Below, in pieces: positions 12,820 through 24,997 of a stretch of 64,000 nt of DNA. Numbering within the stretch: position 1 is the first letter of the stretch; every line of letters starts with the position of its first letter. The position numbers and the translations under genes are program-made. Under the pieces are notes generated by a model that was not told the DNA's origin, made no database searches, and worked only from the letters and a program-made list of their open reading frames with translations. The DNA comes from Trileptium ribeirensis (taxonomy: Eukaryota; Nematoda; Enoplea; Enoplida; Thoracostomopsidae). The stretch covers positions 47,889-111,888 of the forward strand of contig JASANE010007194.1 of assembly GCA_030248225.1 (NCBI GenBank). Direction: 5' to 3'.

Positions 12820-13295
12820 TCGGACCTTACGAAATAAAATAACCGGACCCAGACCCGGAATTTTTTAAAACTAATACCCGGAGCCGGACCCAGACTACAC
12901 AGATAAATGATAAATGTACATACATATATGTTATAGTTTTATACATATACATGTTATATATAACAATAAGGCTGACATTTTCCTACGTAACCACCGCATA
13001 TGTGAACACCATTTAATTTCACATTATAATCAGTCATCAGGTGGTTCTTTTTGGATGCCGTGACCATTAGTGAACATATTATGTCACCGGATGTTAAATC
13101 GAGCGAACTAGACGCAGAGGGTTGTGAATTGAAATGCGCCATTAATTAGACATCGCACACAAACAGTCCGGGTATTTTTGGCCGTACCGGACCCGGACCT
13201 TGCAAATTAAGTAACCGGATCGGGAATTTTTGAAAACCAATATGCGGACCCGGTATTTTGCTTCAGAAATACCTGGAATACCCGGACCCGGACTA
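12820..13295. repeat. GGACCCGG-type repeat, two related blocks
   Basis: Blocks at about 12820-12900 and 13165-13295 share the pattern ACCGGACCCGGA, then AATTTTT, then AAAACCAATA, then CGGACCCGG. They are probably copies of one dispersed repeat. The stretch between them (12900-13160) shows nothing recognisable. Confidence 0.6.
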
Positions 13296-14305
13296 TTTTC
13301 ATCATATCCCACATATTCGACAACCTATAGACACCTTCTAGTTCTGTAAGTAGAATTAAATTGAAAAATCCTAATTTCAACAGTTTTGGTCCAGTTAAAT
13401 AAGGCATGAAACCCATCGTTCACCATAACCAGTAGGAAACTAGCTCATCTCAAATTAAAAAATACACTTTTTGGGCATTTAATTTTTGGCGCATAGCTCA
13501 AAACTAACTGCATAACACTAAGAGAGCTCTCGATTGGGGCATTCTATGGTTATGAATGGCCTCTCTCGACCTGATGCCTATGCTTTAGAATTTTGGGAGA
13601 CCACATAAGAGCAAAAATTACAAGTGTCCAATTTATGTCGACTTTTAGAGAATTTGAACACGAAATCGGAGAAGCACAAGCGCAAAGCTAGATGCACAAT
13701 TAAATTTAATTACGGTTTGTTTAAAAATTTACGGAAATGCGATCATTTGTAATTGAAACAAAGAGGCAAAAGGAATTATTTGCACTATTAAACGCTATTC
13801 TATGGATCTCCGCTTGCTACGCTAGCTCCGTTTCAGATACATGTTCGAGTGTTCGCGTTGAATATCTTTTTATACTTCCACAGCACATATACACTGTATA
13901 AGATCTGTAATTTAATATGTCACATTTTGCCATTTAATCATCTCAAGAAGCTGTATTTTCACATTGCAAGAGACGACCTGTTCTTATTTGTTTCATGTGC
14001 CTTAGAAGTCTTAATTAGGTGCGTCAATTTGCAACTAGTCGTTTGTCCCTGTTTGAAACAAAGTTATTCTGCATTCGTTTTTTTTCATGACAAACTATCA
14101 CAACAACAGTATTTTATCTCTTATGCTAGCGGCGAAATTCAAGACTTGTTTATAACAGTAGTTATATTCGTATCGACACGAAATATATACAAGTTAGCTA
14201 TAATACATCTTGTCATGTCATGTCAGCTTCTAGTTAGTTGACTAATATTTTGTGTTTGTTGCAAATTGTCGCCTTGTGCTGGTGTTCTCTGTGCGTGACC
14301 GGTAG

Positions 14306-14470
14306 CATGCGATCAGAAGAAAAAGAAGTGTATATAATGTCAATGCTGAATGAAACGGTGGCCGAAATAAATGTGTCACATCAGCTGTTGACGCTAGCGT
14401 TTACCGATCAAACCCGGAGCGATTGGTTTCGAGATACTATTTTACCGAATGAGTTGTGTATAATAGCTGT
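14306..14470 (+). CDS. Probable penultimate exon of a small unidentified gene
   Basis: The frame reads MRSEEKEVYIMSMLNETVAE, continues through LLTLAFTDQTRSDWFRD, and ends NELCIIAV at a strong donor, GT|GTAAGT (14471). The 165-bp exon follows a plausible acceptor (GACCGGTAG). The product may be a divergent dynein roadblock/LC7 light chain: in that family the last third carries an LTF-type strand and ends in an IVIQNP-like strand, which resembles LTLAF and the spliced end IIAVQQP. The resemblance is weak and no upstream exon was found. The role is therefore unresolved; the splice structure is the stronger evidence. Confidence 0.4.
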
Positions 14471-14566
14471 GTAAGTAGGATTTTGCGATTGGATTCTGGC
14501 AGTTTGAAAGAATTAAAAAGTGATTGTGTGTGGTGTGGTGATTATAATAACTTACACTGATTTCAG

Positions 14567-14585
14567 GCAACAACCAGTTACCTGA
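14567..14585 (+). CDS. Probable terminal exon of the same small gene
   Basis: After a 96-bp intron with GTAAGT at its start and TGATTTCAG at its end, the frame continues for six codons (split V, then QQPVT counting the junction) and stops with TGA at 14583. Phase matches the preceding exon (two bases plus one). The short, well-bounded intron and the immediate stop fit a genuine 3' end better than chance. No polyadenylation signal was identified with confidence downstream. Confidence 0.4.
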
Positions 14586-16680
14586 TTAGGAAAATAAGTC
14601 GGGTCATGCCAAGTTCCGCCTGTGGTGTATTAGTGCCCTTGCTATGTAATATTGTCCTTTTCGGACTTTTCGAAATGGTCACAAACCACAAAATACCCAC
14701 GCCAGCTCCTTTTCTCTCTTTTCGAGTTACTGGTGGGTGCAGGGAAATAGCGCCAGCAAATCAAACACAAATATTTTACAAGTGTGTTTGTGGTCCTAAT
14801 TCAAATACCCAAAGCAATAATATTGCTCCTGTAGAAGAATTATTTTTGAAATTTCAAAAGATTGTAATTCTTAAAAAAATAATTCTTTGAATTTGAAAAG
14901 AATATCTGGTGGTGCAAAATTCCAAGAAATTTCTTTTAAGTTTTACAGAAGCCTGTTTTCAGTGTGGTTTCAGTTAACTAAAGTACTAAGATTGTAGGCG
15001 AGTACACATATTCTTCTAAAGTCATCAGTGTGATTATACCCAAAACCCAAAGGTCTTAGCGCAGCGGTTAGGATTTGACGTGACCATTTTTCCTTCATTA
15101 CTTAGCTTAGTTTATTGACACGATTTTGTAAGTGTTTTAGGGCGATCGTATTGATGTTCAAAACTGTTTTTGGGTACTTTATTTTTATTTCAAAATCGCG
15201 AAAATCCCGAAGATGGTAGCGGGCCCACCGACACTTATAGGTATTTTGAAGTAACATCAAAAATAATCGTCCCAACACAAAGCGTTTAAGTAAAACTGGA
15301 TTTATTTGGATTATTCATGATATATTATTGAATAAAATGTAGCGGGTCTTGTCAAAAAAATTTTTTGAACTCAAATAAATATGTATGTATGCAAACAATA
15401 TATATGTACTTTTGGAAAAACGTGGATAACACTGTAAATGCTATAGTTACAACACCCAGCCTTCCCCCTCCCCCAATTGACCCAGGTGCACTGTTTTCCT
15501 CGTAGTTAACCTTGATTTAAATATCCCCAAGTATTTCTGGTTTTCCCAGGTGGGAGCTATGGGCGCCAGCTCAGGTGCTACTCTGATCTGTGTAGAGGCC
15601 AGCGTACTATCAAAGTGGGAACTGCTCCAATATATACTTATCAGATTTCTGTCAATTATTTTTGGACGTTTATACATAACAATATTAGTGGTTGCGTATA
15701 GTCCTATTTAAAGTAGTACTCTGCATATATGCTTTCACCCAAATATTTTAATCTGTCTTTAACATTTTCCAGACGACTGCTTGATCTTGCGACATTTATA
15801 TAGTATATACGACCAAAATCAGAAGAAAATACCCAGAAACTTGCCACGGAGCGCCGCTATAACTTCGTGATGTGCCTACGTTCGCGTTGCACACTGCTAA
15901 AACTAATAATCTGCTAGTAGTGTCAGTTGTACTGACGTAGCCTGTGGGTGCACAGCGGTTTACCTTTGCATACGTACATATCCAGCAGAGGCTTATTTCG
16001 CTTCATTCATTTATTCATTCAGTCGTTGGTTTCGTTCATGAGAATAGCTATAGTAGATTTCGGGCGTACTACAATAAGGCTGCTGTTGTTGTATAAAAGC
16101 AGATATTAACTCATGCTTATCTGGTTGTTCTCTTGGCAACCCACGGAATGACAATATATTTTGACTAGACTGCAAGGTTTGTCCGATCATGGTCACGGGG
16201 GCCAGGTTTGTATTACGGAGTAGATACAGCAGCATGTTGGAACACAGTAGGTGAATTAGTTTTTCTTAATAATACTGCGTTGGAACAATCCTGATTACCA
16301 TTCATCTTGACTTTAAGCTAGAATGGCTAAAACATATTATATACCTTTTCTGTCTGCTTATTACACAGAATTTATTTGGCGTTTTTGCAAGAACAGATTA
16401 TGCTCTACACATAGAGCATGGGCTGAATTGTTGACTATTACATTGTAATACTAACGAAATAGGACTGCTCGGATACTCTGTGTTGCAGTGCGGTCGCTTT
16501 ATTGGAAGGCCCCTGACGAATATCAAAATATTTAACTATAAAATAATTCAATATTTTGGGGAGAGTGGGTGAAGTTGTTTTTCATGCGGTGTCTGAATTT
16601 TATAGCTAGCATTGCCTTTATAAGTAGTGTATAAATACTAGAAATTCGCGCAAATGCTGCTAGTGAGGCAATTTTGTACT
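14586..16680. other. Non-coding sequence, nothing recognised
   Basis: No supported exons. A stretch near 15060-15090 (TTAGCGCAGCGGTTAGG) resembles a tRNA A box, but no B box follows at the right distance, so I do not call an RNA gene. Confidence 0.5.
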
Positions 16681-17135
16681 TTGACAATTCTGATACCCTA
16701 TATATACTGAATTTCCTGAGCCTTATTAGAAGACTGAAACTATTTTGCACTCTGACTGTTGGTATTGAGGCTCTTGTACACTAAATTTCCTGGACCTCAT
16801 TGAAAGACTGAGGCTATTCTGCACTCTGAATACAGGTATTATGGCTCTTGTTCACTGAATTTCCTGAGCGTCGTTGAAAGACTGGGGATATTCTACACTC
16901 TGACTATATTTATTGATGCTCGTGATGACTGAATTTCCTGTGCCTTTTTGGAAAGACTGTCGATATTGTACGCTCTGATTACGTATGTTTATTGAGGCTC
17001 TTGTACATTAAGTTTCCTGGGCCTCATTGAAAAACTGAGGCTATTCTGCACTCTGAATATAATGAGTATCGAGGCTCTTCTGATCTTAATTTCCTCAGTC
17101 TCGTCGCAAGACTGAGGCTATTATTCACTCATTAA
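16680..17135. repeat. Tandem array, about 75-bp unit, six diverged copies
   Basis: GCACTCTGA-type words recur at 16747, 16821, 16895, 16970, 17048 and 17125 (steps 74-78 bp), each linked to GAATTTCCTGAGCCT and GAAAGACTGAGGCTATT. Copies differ at many positions. Confidence 0.88.
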
Positions 17136-17849
17136 TGGCAGCATTGCGGCCATTTTCAGGAAATACGTATTGAAATCTTAGCACTATGTATTTTTCACTG
17201 GCCAAAAAGATGAAAACTTTCAATTTTATATATTTTAACTTTCAAGAAAACTAAATACAGGTTCAAGCTTTATTTTCTCAATTAACGGCTTGCCGTTGTT
17301 ACCTTATTAAATATATGAAACGTAAATACAATTGCTTTCATCGTGTTCAGCAAACATTAAATCTATACCTTTATTTGCAAATTGGAAACTTCACCATCAA
17401 CAAATACGAAACTTATATACTTAGTCAAATTGTTTAAATTTTTCACTAGTGGCGAATTGTCTAAACTTTGACTTACGTGTCTATATAGCTCGAGCACACT
17501 GCTCAGAAAGGACTAAGCACAGCTGTAGCTTTCGACAAGCAGGTACGAAAACGTTTTATATTGTAACATTGCGACCTTTCTTTTTTCTAAATCGATGCCT
17601 TAGGACTCTTAAAATGGCCAAAATCTCAAAATTCGCAATTCATGTCGGGTTTGCTAGAATTTCGAAACAAAGATCGTTGAAACCGTGGATCCGCAACACT
17701 AGGTTTATGGTCAGATTTGCTGCCCTGTTTAATAAATAATTACACAAATACATAAGTCCAGCGAAATGCAAAAGACTTTTTTGTATATTTGTCCAATTTG
17801 GCGAAACTTTGCTCTCTACCCTGGTACTGCAGTCATAATAGGTGGACAA

Positions 17850-19225
17850 GATACATCAAAATAAAAGATGCGGGTGAGAGCAATGACCCCGTCCAACAAA
17901 TGATTAAAACACTTCAAAATAAAACACGCGGGTAAGAGCAATAACCTCGTCAACCACATGGATAAGATAATTCAAAATAAAAAAGGCTGGTAAGAGCAGT
18001 GACCTAGTCCACCAAATGATTAAGGTGCTTCAAAATAAAAGACGCAGGTAAGAGCAGTGACCCCGTCTACGAAATGATTAAGATGCTTCAAAATAAAAGA
18101 GGTTGGTAAGAGCAGTGACCTAGTCCACAAATGATTAAGGTACGTCAAAATAAAAGACGCCGGCAAGAGCAGTGAGCCCGTCTACTGAATGATTAAGATA
18201 CTTCAAAATAAAAGAGGCTGGTAAGCGCAGTGACCTAGTCCACCAAATGATTAAGATACTTCAAAATAAAAGATGCGGGAATGAGCAGTGACCCCGGCCA
18301 CTAAATGATTAAGATACTTCAAAATAAAAGAGGCTGGTAAGAGCAGTAACCTAGTCCACCAAATGATTAAGATACTTCAAAATAAAAGAGGTTGGTAAGA
18401 GCAGTGACCTAGTCCACAAATGATTAAGGTACGTCAAAATAAAAGACGCCGGCAAGAGCAGTGAGCCCGTCTACTGAATGATTAAGATACTTCAAAATAA
18501 AAGAGGCTGGTAAGCGCAGTGACCTAGTCCACCAAATGATTAAGATACTTCAAAATAAAAGATGCGGGTATGAGCAGTGACCCCGTCCACTAAATGATTA
18601 AGATACTTCAAAATAAAAGAGGCTGGTAAGCGCAGTGACCTAGTCCACCAAATGATTAAGATACTTCAAAATAAAAGATGCGGGATTGAGCAGTGACCCC
18701 GGCCACTAAATGATTAAGATACTTCAAAATAAAAGAGGCTGGTAAGAGCAGTAACCTAGTCCACCAAATGATTAAGATACTTCAAAATAAAAGAGGCTGG
18801 TAAGAGCAGTGACCTAGTCCACCAAATGATTAAGATACTTAAAAATAAAAGAGGCTGGTAAGAGCAGTGACCTAGTCCACCAAATGATTAAGATACTTCA
18901 AAATAAAAGATGCGGGTATGAGCAGTGACCCCGTCCACTAAATGATTAAGATACTTCAAAATAAAAATGGCTGGTAAGAGCAGTGACCTAGTCCACCAAA
19001 TGATTACGATAATTCAAAATAAAAGATTCTGGTAGGAGCAGGGACCTAGTCCACCAAATGATTAAGATACTTCAAAATAAAAGATGTGGGTATGAGCAGT
19101 GACCCGTCCACTAAATGATTAAGATACTTCAAAATAAAAGGCGTGAGTAAGAACAGTGACCCATCTACTAAATGATTCAAAGTAAAAGACGCTGGCAAAA
19201 GCAGTGATTCCGTCCACCAAATGAT
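17850..19225. repeat. Tandem array, about 58-bp unit, about 23 copies, with higher-order structure
   Basis: Each unit contains AAATGATTAAGATACTTCAA and AATAAAAGA followed by a variable half. Two main variants alternate in parts of the array: GGCTGGTAAGAGCAGTGACC/TAGTCCACC and TGCGGGTATGAGCAGTGACC/CCGTCCACT. A block of several units at about 18100-18280 recurs nearly unchanged at about 18390-18570, showing that multi-unit segments were copied together. Outer units are the most diverged, as usual for satellites growing by unequal exchange. Confidence 0.95.
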
Positions 19226-20180
19226 TCTAACTGGCCCAAAAATTGCTTGAAAGTGATTAAATTACGATTATAAAAATTTTCGCCGTGGTTTAAAACGATG
19301 ATGAAACGGATTGACTGCAGTCCAAAAATATCCTGATCGGAGCAAAACATTATTTTTCAGTGCGCCTAAAGCGTCCTCGGGTGGATGTATTGTGGAAGTG
19401 TTTCTTTATTAGCCTTGCAGTAATATCTATTTGTGAGCAAAATTTCATGTTTGCATTGCTGCATTGAATTGTTGTCCGAATCATTACATTGCGGGTTTGA
19501 CGCTCAAATGTTTTACAAAACCCGAATTGGAAACTTGGTGATTTCAGAGATATTGGATATGTAGACATTTTAAATTAAAATTCAGTCGTTGCCGCTAGTC
19601 AGAATCTTTGATATAGAGCTACACGATAGCAATTTCAATTTTGTCAGACCAATCGCTTTTGAGCGGTGAGTAAACGTATAAAAAATAGTCTGCAAAAGTA
19701 TAATAATTATTAGTATTAAATTTGTTCAAGCCGTTGGCTTCACTGTTTTATGGTAACAGCGGTATGTCCTCAACCTGTCCATTTTATTTATAGGACAGCC
19801 ATCGTTCCATCGCTTATTTATGTAGTGATGCGCTGGCGGTATATATATAATTGAATTAGTGACCTATCGTAATCTTTGAGAAAGCATCCAGATTTTGTTT
19901 TGCTGCATGATTACCGGTGCAGTTGAATAAACAGCGTTACACGCAGTTGAAACAATTATATTGCATGGCTTATGTTCATATCTTAATCAAGGAACTTGCG
20001 GTGAATAAACATCTTGTACTTTAAAAATGTAGGTCCTTGACGCTGTAATTATGCATACTCACATGGTAATGTTAGTCAGTGACATTGCAGATTTACTGAA
20101 TCTCATTTGTGATACCATTACCACTACAAGATGTAATTAATCTGGATTGGCGCTTTATGGATTGGACGAAAACTAATAAG
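19226..20180. other. Non-coding sequence, nothing recognised
   Basis: AT-rich DNA between a satellite array and the RNase H relic. No exon or element terminus could be supported. Confidence 0.5.
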
Positions 20181-20188
20181 GCGAACTG

Positions 20189-20420
20189 GAGTTGCTCTGT
20201 TACACAGACAGCTCTGTGGTTAATAATGATATCAGTAGCTGTGGTGCTTGTATTTATATGCATGACAGAGTTAGTAAATCGATCTTATTGTCTGATAGTG
20301 TGGTCACCGTATTTCAGGCAGAGGTTTTGGCCGTCGAAAGCTCTGTCATGATAGGTGTTTTTGTAATAGTAACATTGCTGGCTCGTGGGAAAGGACAGGT
20401 TAAGCTTCGGTGCAGGTAAA
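20189..20420 (+). pseudogene. Non-LTR retrotransposon RNase H relic
   Basis: The frame reads LLCYTDSSVVNNDISSCGAC, a few residues later LLSDSVVTVFQAEVLAVES, then decays. This matches the start of the RNase H domain in Jockey/I-type non-LTR retrotransposons, where a TDGS motif with the first catalytic Asp is followed by a G-x-G turn and a VFQAE motif with the catalytic Glu. Here the Gly of TDGS is Ser. No reverse transcriptase, endonuclease or poly(A) tail was found nearby, so only a fragment remains. Confidence 0.7.
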
Positions 20421-22400
20421 ACGGGTGATTTGATGTATTGTCATTGCTTTGAAGATATGCGAGCATAGTGAATGTTGATCTAACAGTTTTTACAATTTAT
20501 ACTGTATATATAAATACTGATTCCCACAGGAACTATGCAGTTTGCCTGGCTAAATAATTGCTGTATATACATAGTACCGACCGTTATTTATATCTGTGTA
20601 AATATGTATGGTAAAGGTTGTCCTTATTATGTAACATAAGTAACATACTAAATACCTACATATTGCATGCCGTTTTCACAGTGACGATGGGAATTTAGAT
20701 TCGGCCGAGACTACCATGATGTGTGAAGAGCAGTGTATTTGGAAGAACTAGGAGCAGCTCTTAAAAGCTGTTTCCGAAGCATGAAAAGTAATTGTCGGAA
20801 CTTATGTATATATAGTGCAGTACTTAGCCAACACTGCAACCGCAGCAGAGATTATCTCGGTGTACCAAAATAACTCTATCTATTAAAAACTCTAAAAGTA
20901 ATTTTATACAGTTCGTTTATTATTTTGTATATATATATCTTCGAGGCCTTTTGCGCTGGGAAAATTTTACAGAAATTTTTGGTCAGATTGGACTAACCGG
21001 GCACGGTTCATGAATAGGCCAGCCGAGCTATTTCACATCGACACCGCAGCCGTATATGCAGAAAGACCCGAGCTGAACCGAGTCACAGCTAGAAAATACG
21101 CCTCGTTTTCGCTTCAACCGTGGCTTAAAAATTAATTTCCTTTTCAGTGAATAGCGGGAACACAAATTAGCCATAGCTGGAACCGAAACGGTAAATATTA
21201 AAAGGAACAGGAGTTGAAACCAGGTCTTACCAACCTGTATATAAAAAAACTAGTTACTCTCACAGCGAGGAGAATTGGAGCGAGTGTAGCCAGACTGCGA
21301 TTATTCAGTGACATTTGCAAGTTTCCAAATTGAAGCATATGTGCCCTGGAATAATAATAATACACCGGCAACGTTTTCAGGAAATACCATAACCACTTAG
21401 ACGTATTTCTACTTATAATAACTAAAAAAGATGGCAAACTCTGAAATTTATATATTACAACTTTTAAAAACAATTATAATCTGATGCGTCATTTTTCCAT
21501 GTTTAGGTCTCCAATATATACTTGCCTATTTGAAGCATACCAGGCAAATGCAGTTGCTTTTATTGTATTTATATATGAATCCCGAAACCTATACACTCAT
21601 CCTAGCCCTCAGCGTAAAGCTAAATTGACAAAGTGTCAAAATTTGAATTTTGGGCCCATAAATTAGCATTTCATGTAAAATTTAGCATTGTCAAGTTTAA
21701 AAATAAAATGAATGTTTTTAACGAATTAAATAACACTTTAAAGCAGTTCGCACGTCTTTAGCACCAATAGGTAAGAAACCTACTTCGTCAAAATCGTGAA
21801 AATTTCAGGTTTTTGGAATATTTTTAAACTTTGGGGCTGATAGCTGAGCGTGATGTTTGCCGAAACTGTAACCATTGGCAAGCTGACATGAAATGTATTT
21901 TTAATACGTATCACATTTTGGCACCGCAGTAGCTGTGTTTAGTTAGGCAATAGAAACTCTTAGAGCAGCCCCTGCTAAGTAGATTTTTTGATGGGTAAAT
22001 AGTCCTGCACCATGGGTACTGCATAACCGGTAGCATCAAAACACCATTATACTAATCTGACACTTTTCTTTGAAATTAAATTTTTCAACAACATACACAT
22101 ATCCAAATTCATTACATTTATAAACCATGAAAAAAATTTAATATAGAACTATCAAGTTTAATGTACATAATACATGGGTAAGGATATGCGGAAGTAATTA
22201 TTGAATTCTGAGTGAGTGAGTGAAACGAGCGAAGCGACGAATTCTTACTGGCCAGGAGTGTGAAATTTGGCAGCGTGTTTGTTGATTTTTTCCTGTGACA
22301 TGTATAACTCAATTTCTGATAGGCAGATCAGGTCGTGCGATGCCTCAGTCGAAAGCTTGAAATCTCTATTTGTGCCCTTTAGTTAGACGCAGAAACCGAT
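20421..22400. other. Non-coding sequence, nothing recognised
   Basis: AT-rich DNA. The words GTGAAACGAGCGAAGCGACG near 22221 resemble motifs in the dispersed repeat of the 39-49 kb region, but the match is too short to assign. No exon upstream of 23731 could be recognised here. Confidence 0.5.
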
Positions 22401-22439
22401 TCCAGTACTTTCCCCAGGTCCGAGGGGGAGGGTGTCCGA

Positions 22440-23440
22440 AAGGGCCCAGTTAGGGTCTCTAGGATCCCACCAATATACGTTATGAGTCATATCTCTACAA
22501 CCACCCGGGTGATATGGTCGGATTTGTGCTCATTTTATTCAGAAAGTTTAGATCTATAAAGCTGAATAGATGCTCTTGTTGGCGATGTCACCTACGCTCC
22601 ACGCTTGGGTCAAAATGGGTTTTCAAACGGAGCCTTGGGACCCCCGAGAACACTAAATTGGTTACATCTCCTTAGCCGCTGGAGCGAAGCGGCTAAGATT
22701 GGGCTCATTTTAGTGAGAAGAAAAAGCTATATATAGCTATCTACGCTGCTTTGCTATTGACCTCATCTGTCGAGCAGGGTAGCATTAAGATGGGTTGTAA
22801 ATGGCCCTTGGGACCCCGAAATCACCAAACTGGCCATATCTCCTTAACCACTGGGGGATTAGGCTAAGATTGGGCTCATTTTGGTCAGAAAGCAAAGCTC
22901 TATATAGCTATATATACGCTGCGTTGCTATTGACCCAACCTGTCGAGCAGGGTAGCGTTAAAATGGGTTGTAAATAGCCCTTGGGGCCCCGAAATCACCA
23001 AACTGGCCATATCTCCTCAACCACTTTATTGATTCGGCTTAGATTGGGCTCATTTTGGTCAGACAGCAAAGCTCTATATAGTTATATACGCTGCGTTGAT
23101 ATTTACCTCACCTTTCGAGTAAGGTTGGATTAAGATGTGCAATAAATTGGCCATTGGTATCCCAAAAATACCAAATTGGCCATATTTCCTCAACCACTGG
23201 AGCGATTCGGCTAAGATTGGGCTGAGCGATTCGTCTAAGATTGGGCTCATTTTGGTCAGAAAGCAAAGCTCTATATAGATATACGCTGCCCTGCTATTGA
23301 CCTCACCTGTCGAGCAGGGTAGCGTTAAGATGGGTTGTAAATGGGCCCTTGGGACCCGGTAAAACCAAATTGGCCATATCTCCTCAGCGACTAAATGGAT
23401 TCAACCGCGCATAGATACGGTGTTGGGGTTACCTCTAGTG
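22440..23440. repeat. Tandem array, 173-bp unit, about 5 copies
   Basis: TGGCCATATCTCCT-type words recur at 22831, 23004, 23177 and 23371, with a diverged copy near 22657 and an older one before it. The step is 173 bp. The last unit is 194 bp because a GATTCGGCTAAGATTGGGCT segment is duplicated inside it (23207-23250). Units also share CAAAGCTCTATATAG and CCTGTCGAGCAGGGTAGCGT. Confidence 0.92.
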
Positions 23441-23730
23441 GTCGTTCCGCCTTAGCCATATTTATCCCGCCCATGGAGCTCCGCATTCCTCTCGCGCTTT
23501 GAAAATATTAGCAATTATAATGGCAAATTATAATGCAAGTTGTAACAAACTATGAGCAGTTTCTGCATTTGCGATAACTGCCCGGTATCCCTCGAAACTG
23601 TCTACCCCTTCACTCCTACCCGGTGGACCCTATGACGTAAAGTGCGGCATGCGTCAAACGAACTATTATATATCATACGTATTCTCTATTCTCAAAATAT
23701 CAGCATTGTGTTAAGCTTTATTCGTTTTAG

Positions 23731-23831
23731 GGTGCTTTAATATCAGCGTGCGATGACAACTGCGTCCACTTATGGAATTTTCGTCAGAAGAAACCTGAAA
23801 TTGTGCACAGCTTGAAATTTCAAAAAGAGGG
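23731..23831 (+). CDS. STXBP5/tomosyn: Tomosyn exon 1 of those seen (N-terminal WD40)
   Basis: Acceptor CGTTTTAG precedes the exon, and the frame reads GALISACDDNCVHLWNFRQK then EIVHSLKF. This matches the early WD40 repeat of tomosyn/STXBP5, where an alanine-serine turn is followed by a DD...HLWN blade strand and an HSLKF segment. Tomosyn is a cytosolic WD40 protein that binds syntaxin and SNAP-25 and limits vesicle priming. The exon ends at GG|GTGAGC leaving two bases, completed by the first base of the next exon to Gly. The preceding exons (the start methionine and first blades) were not found in the 23.7 kb upstream. Confidence 0.9.
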
Positions 23832-24095
23832 GTGAGCGAATTAATACAGCTTGTGCGGCGCTTGCACTGAAATCTGTAGACCAATATATAATTTGTACCT
23901 ACATTTGTTAGAATGTTATAAACGCTCTACATATATACCATTACCGGTTTGATTATTAGCCATACTACGGTAAAATTGTTTTTATGTAATACTGTGTTAC
24001 ATACTTTAGTTAATGCTAATTTTGAACTATTGAAAATTTTTCATAATGTTAAACATGTTGAAGCAATTTGTATTAGATGAATCTACAGTGAAATA

Positions 24096-24259
24096 CAGTA
24101 CGCACCAGAAATGACCTTAGCATTTCCAGCTAGCGAGTCACGAGCGGTTCTCGAGCGAGTGGCTCGCTCGAGATTTTGAGACTATTTAAATGAATAATAA
24201 ATTCTATTTTTAGAATAAATTTATTTCTAGCGAGCGAGAGTCATTTTTCTCTGGTACTA
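24096..24259. mobile_element. CAGTAC-family MITE, degraded GAGCGAG subfamily copy
   Basis: Left end CAGTACGCACCAGAAATGAC, right end GAGTCATTTTTCTCTGGTAC, with CGAGCGAGTGGCTCGCTCG inside and the family's AT core. It lies in tomosyn intron 1. The right-hand terminal G is mutated to A and TA-like flanks are present. Confidence 0.8.
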
Positions 24260-24366
24260 TATCTGACACGTCAATTACGGGGCGGCATCTAGGGCTTTGT
24301 ACAAAAAGTTAAAAAATACCACTATATGTATATCCCTCAAAACCGAAAATACGCCCTATGTACATA

Positions 24367-24504
24367 CAGTACCCATCAAAAATGACTGTCGCTCGCTCGA
24401 TATAAATTTGTTCTAAAAATAGAATTTACTATTTATTTTAATAGTTTCGAAATCTCGAGCGAGCCGGTCGCTCGAAGTGCGACGGTCATTTCCGGCGCGT
24501 ACTG
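24367..24504. mobile_element. CAGTAC-family MITE, GAGCGAG subfamily (inverted core)
   Basis: Begins CAGTACCCATCAAAAATGAC and ends TCATTTCCGGCGCGTACTG, with TA on each side. The core reads in the opposite orientation to the copy at 4371. It is the second family member in tomosyn intron 1, about 110 bp from the previous one. Confidence 0.82.
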
Positions 24505-24727
24505 TATATATCTTCTAGACACTAAAATCAATTATGCATGTAAATATAAATGCGCATGATTTATAAAATGGGGACGTGCTACAAATTGAGGGCAATGTGG
24601 ATGTGAATTTAATATAATAATGTGTAAATTATACCGGGAATATAAAGTGTACATAAATATAAGCACAGGTGTGTTTTTCCACTTTATAAAAAAACTGGGA
24701 CAAAAAGTTGCCTCCTCCAGAGTCATT

Positions 24728-24800
24728 TTGTCCACGGTTGTTCGAACCCGGAACGCCTCCGTGTTTCTAATTTTTAATGCGCAACTTCAAAACCGCTGAT
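24728..24800 (-). repeat. tRNA-derived (SINE-like) sequence, minus strand
   Basis: On the minus strand AGCGGTTTTGAAGTTGCGCA stands at an A-box position and GGGTTCGAACAACC at a B-box position about 40 bases on. The stems do not pair well enough for a functional tRNA. I read it as a tRNA-derived SINE head or old tRNA pseudogene. Confidence 0.4.
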
Positions 24801-24997
24801 TCTGTGTACGGCAAGAATACTAGAGTTATGTGTGTCACGTTACGGTTCCTATGGATCAAAGAATATATTTATATTTAAGCAAAACGAAAGATTTTTAACG
24901 CACTTTGGGTCACCCTCAGCCTCTGTAATACGGAATGATGTCGAATAATGTCTTAGATAATCAAATGCATTTGCTTTGTTACTGTGACGCTTTTAAG

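Noticed and set aside
13849..14241. 130-codon plus-strand open frame rich in Phe/Leu/Ile/Tyr
   Set aside because: AT-rich sequence translated by chance; no family motif, no codon pattern like the tomosyn exons, and no splice logic linking it to the next exon.
15058..15095. tRNA A-box-like word TTAGCGCAGCGGTTAGG
   Set aside because: No B box at a compatible distance.
19970..20015. Possible missing upstream tomosyn exon (GLCSYLNQGTC reading before a GT)
   Set aside because: Similarity to the expected FLINEG-type segment is too slight, and phase with exon 23731 does not fit well.
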